Shown: piece by piece, positions 21,730-40,929 of the stretch
Layout of the letters: each line of letters begins with the position of its first letter
Numbering within the stretch: position 1 is the first letter of the stretch
Source: Neoscytalidium dimidiatum
Lineage: Eukaryota > Ascomycota > Dothideomycetes > Botryosphaeriales > Botryosphaeriaceae
NCBI GenBank assembly: GCA_037367355.1
Contig: CM074699.1
Coordinates: forward strand, 248,001-312,000
Direction of reading: 5' to 3'
DNA length: 64,000 nt
Notes under the pieces: model-generated
What the model saw: only the letters and a program-made list of their open reading frames with translations
Databases searched by the model: none
What the model was told of the DNA's origin: nothing
Made by a program: the position numbers and the translations under genes

Positions 21730-24230
21730 TCATGCCGCAGCAGCAGCGGCCACAGAAGCCAGCTCATCCCGCATCTCCGTGACCACAGCCTTGACCCTGT
21801 CTTCCTTGCTGACCTTCTCCGCGCGCAAGAGCGCCTTCTCGAAATCGAACACCTCCTGAGCCGCAGCGCGGAAATCCTCTCCAAGAGAAAGGAGCGTACC
21901 GGCGCCTACGAGAGCGCGGTAAAGGGCCTCGGGCTCCTCGACAGTGTTGATGATGTTGGTCAGGTCGTCCAGCAGCGTCAGCGCACGGTCAGCATTGTGG
22001 CTGGGCGAGGTTAGGAGAACGGCGAAGTTGATGTAGAGCGTGGTGATGGCGACTATGAGGTTGCGGTTACTGATATGCGAGCGGATGAAGGGCTGGATGA
22101 GCGGGTGCAGCGTTTCGAATGTGCCGTCCATAATGGTGCGCCCTTCTTCCGTGCTGAACATGTTCGCGAACACGCGAACACCGAGCATTACGTTGTTGGC
22201 TGGAGAGTCCGGCTCAAAAGTGCCAGCGTCTCGCAAGAGATGAACGATAGTCGTGTCTCCGGAGCTGGTGTGGGTAGCTGTCGTCGATGACGCCGCCGCA
22301 AGGAGTCGAAGGAGATCCAGGCCGGGGAGGCGTTTATCGGTTGGCCATTGCGTTGCGATCTTGACGGCGACGTCGATTCCGGCAGTCGACGCAGGTTTGG
22401 CTGATGATGCCTGCTGCAGCTGTCTGCAAGTAGCTGAGAGAGCTGTAATATCACTCGGGTTTAAGGAAATGTCCTTAGCGCCTTGGTCGAGAAGCTGTTG
22501 ATTTACTTCCTTGATCTTCTTCTCAATTACTGCAAGATTTGCAGTATCGATCTTGAGATATTGCGTTTGGGGCAGAACCTTGGGTTTGGAAGCAGCCGGA
22601 ACGTTCTGAGGCGCAGCAGCACCGACTTCTCCTGGCCGATATCTCGACTCCGTGCCCCACGGATCGGACCCAGGTGCTTGAGTACCACCTGATGATTGTC
22701 CCAGGGTAGCACCTTGTGTGTTTGTCACAATGAAATTAGTGACCTGGTCCAGGTAAGAGATTGGGAGTTTGTTATCTTCGATAAATTTGCGCGCAGTTTC
22801 GTAGGGGTTCTGGGACAGATTGTACGGCAACTTTAGTGGCGGCTTGCCATCCTCAATATCGACATCGAATACATAATCGTAGTCTTTGCCGTTGTAAGTA
22901 ATCTTTTTCCCGCTGCTGCCGACGGCGTCGACAACGGTGCCAACATTAAGCCATTGAGAGGCTGCAGTCGACCATTGGTAGGCGGAGACGTTTCCGTTCG
23001 CTTCCCTGATCATCTGTACTTGGCCCTCCTTGGTTCCAGATTTCGACGTCAAGAATTCAGGACCGGGAAGCTGTTCTTTGTTGATGTTGCCAACCTGCTG
23101 CTGGGGTATGGCTGAGCCCTTTACGGCCTCCTCAAATTCCTGAATGGAGGCAGCATCCGCCTGGCGATCTGGAGCCCTGCTAAAAACACGCACTGCGCGG
23201 TCACTGGCGCCGGAAACGATATCCCCGTTCTGTTGGCAGACAGCCACCGACCATACCGAAATGGCAGGATGCGTAATAGTTTGCACACACTGGTCACCCT
23301 TCCATATCCTCACGGTCCGATCCTCTGATGAACTGACAAGTTCGCCCGTAGGAAGTACTGCGAGGGAGTAGATGAAGTTCTCGTGGCCGTATAGCTCGGC
23401 GATCTGCTGACCCTCAATGGTCCATAACCGTATCACGCCATCATTCCCAGCGGATGCAAACTGAGCGCCGGAGGGGTGGTTTCCGGGCAGCCTGCATAGT
23501 GCGCGCACAACATCGGGACCACCCTGTATCGATCGCAGGAGCTTGCCGTCAGTGGTGAAGAAACGGATCTGCTTATCGGCGCAACCTGATGTCAGAGGCG
23601 GGGTCAGTCGATGATCGTGTTGCACAAATCGTCTTTCCAACGCCACCACCTCAGAGATATGCTCACCAGTAATCACAATCTTCCGGTCGTAGGCCAGTAC
23701 GGCCCACACACTGGCGGTATGACCGCGTAGCACTGTCGAGGCCTCCCAGTTGCCAACCTGCCATATGCGCGCCTCGGTATCCCAGCTCCCACTGATGATT
23801 GTACGACCGTCCTCGCTCACGTCCAATGCGCAGACATTGCTCTGATGTCCCAGCAGGAGGGCCTCGGCGTTGTCTGACGGCGTTCTGGACGGCTGGCGCA
23901 CCTCGATGATAGTGTCCTTGCCGCCGGCCACGATCAGACCATCTGGATAGCTTTGTGATGGGGGAACGTAGGCAACGGAGTTGACGAAGGCGGTGCCGTG
24001 AGAGGCAAGGGTACAGTCATAGGTGGGCGGCGAGTTGGAGAGGAGCTTCCACACCCTCACGGTGGCATCTCTAGAGGCGGAGAGCACAGAGCTGGGGTCT
24101 GGAAAGGCGACGCTGCGGACCTGGAGGGCATAGCTCAGTATTCGGCGCCGATACGCGGGTACTTTTTGAGGGAGCAGCTCACGTCGTCTTCGTGGCCCAG
24201 CAGCTGGGCGGACAGCTTGAAGTCGCCCAT
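21730..24230 (-). CDS. doa1: Doa1/Ufd3/PLAA homologue (WD40-PFU-PUL), ubiquitin-Cdc48 adaptor
   Basis: Binds ubiquitin and Cdc48 and helps maintain ubiquitin levels and sort ubiquitinated cargo. Exons (minus): 24230-24183, 24120-23667, 23585-21730; 785 residues. Exon 1 (MGDFKLSAQLLGHEDD) joins VRSVAFPDPSSVLSASRDAT, restoring the first WD repeat. The second intron (23586-23666) is 81 nt, a multiple of three with no stop, so it is easily missed; removing it gives the conserved ITGCADKQIRFF. A WD40 propeller fills ~1-320. The PFU ubiquitin-binding region covers ~350-460 (NGKDYDYVFDVDIEDG). The PUL Cdc48-binding helical domain runs from ~520 to the end. Length matches the family. Divergent from the BTB gene at 25643. 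Confidence 0.95.
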
Positions 24231-25642
24231 AGATGCCGCGGAGGGTGGGCCAATGAGGGCGAGGCAGCGGGAGACGGGGAGGAGAAAGGCGGAGCCCAAG
24301 AGAGAGGCAGCTGCAGCGCAGGATCAGAGGCGCACGCGGTGTCAGCTGGAGGGAGGTTCGTTTGGCGTGTTGCTGGCAGTCGAGCTAGGACATTCTGACG
24401 TACGTTGTGAGCGATCACGTGGAATTTTGGGCCCGCCCCGCGATGTCTTCTGCCGGGGCCACGATTTTCTGGCGGAACTTTTGGTGCTCACTGCAGCTGC
24501 CAACGTGGCGGTGCGCGGTGACGGCCCTCAACTCGCCGACCGCCGTCCGTTGCGCTGCGCCGCCTATCCACATGCCGTCCACGCGAGTCGTCACCACTCA
24601 GTCAGTCGTCACTCGTCGCCGCGTCTGTCCCGTTCTCACCCTCGCCCGCATCTACATCCGCACGAGGTCGCTCGGCTCCGAGAAGTTTACATTAGCTGTG
24701 CCTTCTGGACCCACGGCGGCTGTGCACTCTGCCGGAGGGAATCTGCGCTGGCAGAGCCGTTGCCCGGCGGGGGCAGCGTCGCGCCAGGTCTTCTCGTGCA
24801 GTGGCGGCGGCATGGCTCACACAAGCCGCACTTGTTCTCCAGCCGCAGGGCGGTACGCGCGGAGATGGCAGCTAGGCGCGGAGACATCCAGGTGGTGGCT
24901 TGCGCCAGCGACTGGCCCGGCCGCCAGCCCTGCGGCACCTGACAGACGTCTGGCCGTCTGCTACCCGCCATCACACAGCATACGCGCGCACTGGTGATTG
25001 TCGCGTTACAGGCTTACTGCCTGCATCATCGCCTGACCGCGCAACCCCCATCCGCATCCAAGCTCGGCCTATGTCACGCCGGCAGCTGCTTTACGCAAGG
25101 CCAAGAGGGGCTCAGAGCAATGGTGCAGCCGCCGGGATGTGCGAATAAGAACAGCAGAGCTCTGCTCCGGCGGCCGGTTGGTGGCCCGTCCGTGTCGACA
25201 TCGTCAAGTCAGGAAATATAAAACCTACGGTCAGCTCGCTGGTGGCGCCCCTCCTGCTCTACCAGCTCTGCCGGCTTTACCATCTCTGCCTCTCGCGCCT
25301 CCTGTGTTCCGCGTCGCCAAGAGTGCCACCGCGCCGTTATTCGACCCCCTCTTGTTTTTGCCTGTTTGAAGGGCCCAAGCCACCATTCGTCCAGCGGAGC
25401 CACTTTAGCTCGCTCGGCCAGCTCCCAGCTCCCAGCTCCCTGCGACCCTGTCGATCCTAGCGCCTAGTCTGGAATTGCTGCTCGTTGGCCACATGGTCGG
25501 CACAGATATAACAAGGGCTCCCGCGCAAGCAGCCCTCTCCAATTCACGCCCTCTCCGGATCTCCCGAGACTACCGCGATTCTTTATATACCTCCTCCCCC
25601 ATGCCGTACCTTCAAGCTCCAGTGCTCAAGTTGGACACCAAG
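24231..25642. other. Divergent promoter doa1 / BTB gene
   Basis: 1.4 kb, C-rich. Open frames occur but none resembles a family. A TATA-like element sits near the BTB end. Confidence 0.55.
25582..25589 (+). promoter_or_regulatory. TATA-like element of the BTB gene
   Basis: TTTATATA lies 61 bp before the ATG at 25643. If used, it favours that ATG over the in-frame ATG at 25601, only 12 bp downstream of the element. Confidence 0.4.
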
Positions 25643-27098
25643 ATGGACGCGCCCAACACCGAGCTCCTCACTGCCTTTGCCTCGTACGCTGCCCTCCCTC
25701 AACTGCTCGCGATCGAGCATACGCTAATGCTTGCTGCAGACTCCTCTCGTCTGGCAAATACTCAGACCTCACGGTGCAATGCGGTGAGAAGAGCTGGGCA
25801 GTGCACAAGGCGGTGATCTGCTCGCGGTCAGGCTTTTTCGACGGCGCGTGCAGCCACCCGTTCAAGGAGTCGGCCACGGGAGCCATCGACCTTAGTGAGG
25901 ATGATGCGGAGGCCGTTGAGCACATGATCAACTGTACGCATGAACAGAGGCCTCCCTCGCCCCTCATGTTGGCTTGCAGGCCGAGCTAACGGCGGCGCTA
26001 GATTTTTACCACCTAGACTACCTCTCCAAGACGCCAAAGTCACGGCGCACAACGCAGCCCTCATCTCCGGTGTCTGCGGCGCGGTCGCGGGCCCCGGTGC
26101 CAGCGCAGCGCAGCGCCAGAGCAGTCGCGCGAGGACCGGGGAAGCTAGACATGGCCCTGGTCGAAGATCCGCTACTAGCGCAAGCGCACGCGCAATCAGC
26201 CGTCGGCGCGATCAGCGCGACCGAGATCCCGTCGAACGCTCCCGCGTCACCGCTCACTCCGCCGACCCACTCAAATGATCGCATCGACTACTTTCCGTCC
26301 ATCGACGCGAAACTGCCCCTGTCGCCCGCTACCGACGCCCAGGCTTTCGACGACGATCGCTTCGACGACGCCTCGTACGAGAGTGAGAGCGAAGATGAGC
26401 CCAGCAATGACGCCGCTGGCCCTTCGCACCTGGTCGTCCACGCCAAAGTCTACGCAATCGCTGAAAAGTAAGCTCATCTCTCGCCCTTGTGATGATTCGC
26501 CCCCCCGAGTCCAATCGCGCGCCGCCAGGCCCTGCGTCTGACTGCACCCTCCCCATATGCCACTTCCATCCTCTCCCGTCCTGCCAGCATCTTGAAACGC
26601 GAGACCCCACCACACAGCGCCCGCTGCGAGCTGCAGTCAGCTTGTTTTCCTCTCTCGGGTTCCCCATGCCCCACAGTCAATCACGTCGCACACAACATAA
26701 TTCACGTTCCTTTTTTGCCCTTCGAACCAACCAACATCCACCTTGATGCCCTGCACCCACAGAAAACCATCGTCCCGTCTGACGTTCCATCCGGCTAACC
26801 CAACCCCACCTTCAGATATGGCATAACCGGCCTCAAATCCCTCGCCCGCCGGAAATACGCAAGCCAGCTGTTCGAAGACGGCCATTGGTCCTCACGCACC
26901 GCCGACTTCGCCGAGTCGATCATCGAGGTCTACGAGAGCACGGTCGACTCTGACCGCGGCCTCCGCGATCTCGTCATCCAAGCCTTCCGCGAGCATCCCG
27001 AGCTAGCCCGTAACAGGGACATTGAGCTCGTAGTCCGGGAGACCCCGGGCGCGGCTTGGGAGCTGTTTAGGCTCGGCTGGGGTCTGCCGGTATGTTAG
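25643..27098 (+). CDS. BTB/POZ domain protein
   Basis: BTB domains mediate dimerisation and, in many proteins, binding to Cullin-3; the role here is unknown. Exons: 25643-25683, 25740-25933, 26002-26467, 26816-27098; 327 residues, all phases closing; introns 56, 68 and 348 nt, the last unusually long for this window. The BTB core is residues ~14-90: GKYSDLTVQCG, WAVHKAVICSRSGFF, DLSEDDAEAVEHMINYFYHLDY. An acidic linker (~135-220, DDDRFDDASYESESEDE) follows. The C-terminal region KYGITGLKSLAR to FAESIIEVYESTVDSDRGLRDLV is the helical tail typical of fungal BTB proteins. The ATG at 25601 would add 14 residues. Its first intron lies at the same codon and phase as in the two BTB genes at 44-46 kb. 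Confidence 0.88.
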
Positions 27099-35312
<8,214 letters not shown>

Positions 35313-35804
35313 TATGGCCAGGGAAGATACATCAAAGGGACTATCGGCTGGCCAATATCGATCCGAGAAGCTATTTGAGCCGAGTGGTACGGAACAAGTC
35401 TACAGGTGATCTGTTGGTATAATTAATCGGTATTTCCACATGCTACACGAATTTTATGGGACTAAATTTCGAGGGTATCACAGAAGCAAGCAGCAGCACG
35501 CAATGTGCAAAAGCCATCGTACTGACATGAGCATTCAATGATTCTAACAAAACATGCATTCCGAAGCTTGGAAAGACTTCTGCGTTCCTACCTGCACGGA
35601 CTCAACATCCTCGCATCCAATAAGAGATCAGAGTCAGATAAGGGTACTTGGTTAAGATTGGGGGCCGAACTTCTCTTACGTCGCAACCGCAGCTCAAGTT
35701 CAAGCGAGGCGTCAACTTCCCCGCCACCTCAGCCTCGTGAATCAGTAGAGTCTACGGCCATCCTTCCACGACGCTTCCCATACCACATCGCCGCTAGTCC
35801 TGCT
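35313..35804. other. Intergenic oxidase / NLR
   Basis: About 490 bp, AT-richer than the flanking genes. No supportable gene. Confidence 0.6.
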
Positions 35805-38800
35805 ATGGATCCTATGTAGGCTCTCTCCCTTGCCTGTGATATCATCCAACTTGTCGAGTTTAGTAGCAAGATCGTGGTCGGTGCGACAGACCTGTACAAT
35901 GAAGGCGCCAACTATGAGAATGTCGAACTCAAAGATGTAGCTCGCAACAGATCCAATTCGCATGTTCTTGCTGATCCAGGCCTAGGTCACCGCGAGTTTG
36001 GTCCGGTACACTTTGGCCGTGAAGTCGTCTTCGTTACATGATCAACATGACATCGAGCTTAGGGAAATTGCGGAAATGGCTGAGAAAGTTGCTCGAGAGC
36101 TCATAAAACTCTTAGAAAACTTGGAGGTATCGAAGGACTCAAAACACAGAAAATGGAAATCCACACGCGTGACGGTGAGAGGCATGTACAAGAGAGACAA
36201 AATAAAGAGCTTGGAAGGCAGACTTCAGAGTTTGCAAGGATTGTTGAATACGTGGATGATACGTTCAACAAGGTGGGCTAAGGCGATCCGACGTCGAAGT
36301 CATACTAAAATACCATTATCAGAGATGAGACGTCGACGATATCGCGACAGCTTGCGGACCTCGTAGAAGAGCAAAAAGCTCTTGGAACAAAGACAAACCG
36401 ATCGTTCGAGGAGACGAAACAGACACTCCTCGAAATACAATGACTCATGACTGAGGATAGGAACGGCAGGCCGAGGAATTCCGGATATTCATCTAGGGAA
36501 GCCAAGGGGCTCGCGCACAGGCACAAAGCAGATGGAGGAATGCAAACATCAAGAGAAGCCGGTATGAGAGATAGAATGAGACATTGGCCTGAGGTACGCC
36601 GGCAGCTGCTGTCCGTTTCGCAAGAGGCACAGCTTGTTTCGAGTGTCCAAACATTACTTCGGAGCTTGTACGAGCCGGATCTACTTCTCCGTTACGTCTC
36701 AGTGCAAGAAGAATACCCAGAAACCTGCAGGTGGATCTTCGAAGACTCTCAACACGGATTCAAGGACTGGCTCCGGCCTGGCCAAGGCACCTATTGGATT
36801 TCCGGAAAACCAGGTGCTGGAAAAAACCACCCTCATGAAGTTCCTTTGTGAGCACAAAAAGACAAAGAAGATACTCGAGGAATGGGCGGGGCCGCATGAG
36901 CTTCTCATGGTGCAACATTTCTTTTGGATCTCTGGGAAAGAGCTGCAACGGTCCCACGAGGGGCTCCTGCGTTCTATTCTTTTCCAATTTCTGCGAAAAT
37001 GGCCCCATCTATATCAATTGATCTGCTCTGAAAGCTTTCGCGGGGATGATTTCAGCTGGGACCTACCTCGGAAGGCTCCTGAATTGGCGAGGTGCCTCAA
37101 CAGGCTGCTGGACAACAAGCCTTCAAATGCCAAAATTTGCCTTTTCATCGACGGCCTGGATGAGTTTGAGGGAGATCACGGCGAGATCATTAGCCTTCTT
37201 GGGCGCTTCGCTGCCTCGAAGCATACTAAACTCTGCGTATCAAGCCGCAGCTGGAACGTATTCCGAAGTGCCTACGGCCAATCAGTCACACAGCTACGAG
37301 TCGAAGATCTTACCAGAGAAGACCTTAGACGATATGTTGAGGGAAGGCTGTTGGCCGACGACCGCCTACGTGCTATTTTGGATTCGGAAAACGATTCTGG
37401 CTCCGCAGTCATACAAACCCTCCTCAACAATGCTGAAGGCGTCTTCTTGTGGGTCAAGCTTGTTGTCGATCTGCTACTGCATGACGCAGTCAACGAACCG
37501 TCCGTCACGGAACTCCGTCGTTTAATTTACGATTACCCCAGAGAGATAGATTCGCTGTACGAGCGAATGCTACGGGAGATTGACCGGTCGCCGTTCGTTC
37601 AAGAGGCCGCCCGAATCCTACTCGTCTACATGGAAACATGGCCTCTTAGGCTTGCCGAAGTCTGGTTTCTGGACAAAGAAAGAGAGGATCCAGGCTATTA
37701 TATCACCCGGAAAGTGGGGAGGCTGACAAGACACGAGCGGATGCAACTCCAGAAGACATATACTCGGCTAAGAGGGCGATGCCTGGGCTTTTTGAAAGTT
37801 CCGTATATTGAAATCAGTGGCACAAGATCCAACTTCCTTCCTGAAGGGACTGAAAGTGTCGATTACACCCACAGAACGGCGCATGATTTCCTCCGAAGAA
37901 GAAGAGCATGGTTGCAAATCAGAGCAGGGTCCGATTTCGACGCTTACCGATCTGCATGCAGAGCAGGCCTCGCAAAACTCAAAGCTTTTGAGATGCCACT
38001 TCTAGACCTCCCCGATCGTAGAATCAGCAGGCGTGACGGAACCATGTTCTTTGAGAGGGAAGAGCTGTCGAAATTTATTGGTGAGTTCCATCTGGTTCTC
38101 ACAAGCGCTCATTGGTATGAGGAAGGGGCAAGTTCGACATTGTTCGAGCTGTTCGAAGCGGAAAAATGTTTCATTACACATTTCATACCTCACATTGTAA
38201 GTCACACATAAGACACGCGCTTGTGGATATGGCTGGAGCTATGATTTCAAATTTGTTTACAAATACTAACCTGCAGGAAACAGAAATTCGAAAGTAAATT
38301 CTCGCGTGATAATCCGAGGGTCTTATTTCTGGGGCTCGCAATACGATACGATCTCAAATTGTTTGTACAGAGAGTGTTTGAGAAAGACTCAAAGCTTATA
38401 CAAGGACATGATGTGTTGCGGTTTCTACTAGAAATCTCGATAATACCTTCGATTTTGGAGAGAATTTGGCCCTTCAAGACCGACTCGACTGGGGATATTC
38501 AGATCATCCGGGCTATCCTCGGGAAGGGGGCGGATCCAAACGACTACGTGAGCCGTGGGAGTAAAAAGACTGTATGGTCAATGTTCATTCAGGAATGGTC
38601 TGGTGATGCGTACGAATATGAGGACTTTGGGCGGGAGTTGATTGAGGAGCTGTTAGACCATGGGGTGGACCCGTTTTTAAATGCCCGGTTCATTGTCGAG
38701 GGTGGAAAAGTAGAAGAACGAAGCGTACTCGAGGAGAAATTAGCAGTCCATTTCAGCCCCGGAGATCCCATTTTTCGGAAGTTGGCGGAGAAACGCAAGG

Positions 38801-38871
38801 ATTTCAGGAAAAGGAATAGGTTCTGGAGGAGATGGAAACCGAAACAAAGCGCGAAACTTGCGCGCAGCTAG
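35805..38871 (+). pseudogene. NACHT-domain NLR protein, broken (two stops and a +1 in the P-loop)
   Basis: Fungal NLRs act in non-self recognition and programmed cell death. Exons: 35805-35936, 35986-36272, 36323-38196, 38284-38871, with introns of 49, 50 and 87 nt (branch sites TTGCTGATC, ATACTAAAA, ATACTAACC). With one surplus base discounted, all phases close at 960 codons. Residues ~1-140 match the N-terminal helical domain of such proteins (ALSLACDIIQLVEFSSKI, AEKVARELIKLL, HRKWKSTRVTVRG). NACHT spans ~330-540: P-loop GKPGAGK, Walker B ICLFIDGLDEFEGD, CVSSRSWNVF, then LPR-type helices and YTHRTAHDFL. The C-terminal exon is short and helical, without clear repeats. Lesions: TAG at codon 5 (35817-35819), TGA at 36441-36443, and six A's at 36821-36826 where GKT/GKS-type P-loop coding needs five. 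Confidence 0.85.
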
Positions 38872-39012
38872 CGCAGCGTACGCATTTCTTAGTCTCAGAT
38901 TCCAATTCAGTTTCAACTCCCCCTTCCGCCCAGAACGCTAACAAGCCATTCCCCTACCGACTTGATCCCCCCTCCCAAATACGCCTGCAACTCCGCCCTA
39001 TCCACCGGGGCT

Positions 39013-39615
39013 CTAAACCTCCCACTCATCCAACCACGCCACCCGCCACCCAGTTGCGGCATTGACCTCCCACCGCACCTCGCCCCACTTCTTATCCGGC
39101 AGAATGCCGTCGTCGTCTTGCCACCCCGTCTCCGCGGCCGCCTTCTCGTACCGCGCCGTCCCGCGCACGGCAACGCCCCTCATCCCGTCCGCAATCAGCG
39201 CGACGACGACCTCCCAGTCCCCCGGCGTCCAGTGGCCGCTCTGGCGCAGCTCGACGTGCAGGGCGCGCAGGTTGGGCAGGGCGGCGGCGACGACGGGCCA
39301 CAGGTCGGTCCAGGACTGGCGGTCCCAGTGGTGGCACAGGCCGGCGAAGGCGTCCTGGTCGGCGGAGAGGGCGCGGCGGTAGGGCAGGACCCAGGTCAGG
39401 TGGAAGGAGGAGATGTGGTGCAGGCGGCGCGGCGGGGTCGCGGCGAGGAAGGTGAGCGTCGTGCTGCTGTCCCAGGTGGAGAAGAGCGGGGTGGAGTAGA
39501 GGAGCGGGATGGCTTCGGTGTAGCTGTGGTGGCGCGCTGTGAGTGACGACGTTGGAGGAGGAAAGGGGTGTGGGTAGAGAAGGGGAGGCAGAGAGAGACG
39601 GAGGCAGAGAGAGAC

Positions 39616-39686
<71 letters not shown>

Positions 39687-40214
39687 AAGATATACGAACA
39701 TTTGTCTGCAGGTTTGGAGGAGGGGGAGGGGGGTTTTGGAGGAGGACCATTTGGGACGGTCTGGGTAGTCGGATGTGCAGGTCACGGGTTGGTCGAGGAA
39801 GGTGCATCCGGCGCAGTTCAATTGCGAGGGCGTTAGGAGAGGCTGGATCGATTTGTAGAAGCGACGGCGCGCTGCGTGGTCGGCGGTGTCGGGAGGGAAA
39901 TCGTGTTGACGACAAAAGGAGCCGCGAACGGTGTCCGAATATTTGAAAAGATGAACTTTTTGGTGGCCGATGACCTCCTTGTAGATTAGGGATCTAATCT
40001 CAGCAGGTAGCTTGGAAAAGAACAACGATTGCTTTTGGTCGCAGGTGGGTTGCCGGAGATTAGTCCGAGTGACTGTCGCCCATACGTGGTCTAATATAGT
40101 AGGCGGCGGAGGGTCTGGCAGAGGAAGAGAGAGAGCACGTCTCCGCTGTCGTTCAACAGCGTGTGCGAGTTGCTCTTCCCGGAGCTTCTCACGGGGACGT
40201 AAGTATGTTCCCAT
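39013..40214 (-). CDS. 2EXR / DUF7730-like protein
   Basis: Function unknown; same broad family as the gene at 17715. Exons (minus): 40214-39700 and 39523-39013; 341 residues. Splicing AT|GTTCGT to CCACAG|C restores the family motif LLQTCRQIYTEAIPLLYST; the unspliced frames lose it. The signature FFSKLPAEIRSLIYKEVIG is at ~65-83, and FHLTWVLPYR and WDRQSWTDLWPVVAA follow. The N-terminus is basic (KLREEQLAHAVERQRRR). The 176-nt intron is largely a GA microsatellite. It lies convergent with the NLR and divergent from the hydrolase at 40930. Confidence 0.82.
39595..39690. repeat. GA/GAGACA microsatellite inside an intron
   Basis: Long (GA)n with AAAG and GACA interruptions, entirely within the 176-nt intron of the 2EXR-like gene. 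On the coding strand it forms a CT-rich tract reaching from the donor side toward the acceptor. Confidence 0.9.
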
Positions 40215-40884
40215 ACCGCAGATCTCGATCTCAGAAAGCTTGGACTTGACGCTCTAAATGATTACCTGGCAAGGAGAAGTAGGAAAGATCAAGGGCGTGA
40301 TACAGCCTCAACGGAGAGAGACCGGTCGACGACCAGTATGAGAAGACTGCAGAGCATCACGAACTATAACTCTCGCTGCTGCCTGAACCAGCACAGGCAT
40401 CCAGATTCCTTCGTCTCAATGGTCTGACCAAGAACATCTCGTATTCTCCTTGGCAGGGGGTGACCCAGGCAGCAAGAATTGGACCAAGGTAGGTGATTTG
40501 AAGGAGGTTCGGAGGTTGAGCAAACGCCAGGTATGAGGTCAGAAAAGGCGCGACGCTTCAACCGGGCGCTAACCGCACACGGAGAGCTCGTTATCGCGCT
40601 TCTCTATCGGGGCGCCTTGTTGCGTCACCCTCCACTCTTCATCACCAAAACTCGCGCCGCGCCCAATTGATACTACCCCACCCTCCTGCCACTATGTATC
40701 GCCACGGGAACCCCGACCCCCCAATGGCATGCCGCGGTCATCCGCGAAACCTTGCGCCAAACCTCGCCCGCGGCCGGAGCCCAATTATCCCATCTCCTCG
40801 CCCATAAACCCGCCAAAGACACTCTCGTAAGCCAACCGCCTTCTGGGCCTTGAAGACAGCACCACAACCATCCCAATTACCGCA

Positions 40885-40926
<42 letters not shown>

Positions 40927-40929
40927 ACC
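40215..40929. other. Divergent promoter, 2EXR-like / isochorismatase-like
   Basis: 715 bp with no supportable exon; its last 39 bp are a CA repeat ending just before the ATG at 40930. Confidence 0.55.
40886..40924. repeat. (CA)n microsatellite
   Basis: 39 bp of uninterrupted CA dinucleotide ending 5 bp before the hydrolase ATG, so it must be in the 5' leader. Confidence 0.95.

Noticed and set aside
24407..24997. 196-codon plus-strand hypothetical protein
   Set aside because: Lies in the doa1 promoter; composition matches several overlapping frames equally and no motif is visible.
35937..36322. Additional frameshifts in the NLR 5' half
   Set aside because: The two frame changes are explained by good 49- and 50-nt introns (35937-35985 and 36273-36322) with branch sites and closing phases.
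39543..39836. Arg-Glu-rich plus-strand protein
   Set aside because: Translation of the GA microsatellite opposite a real intron.
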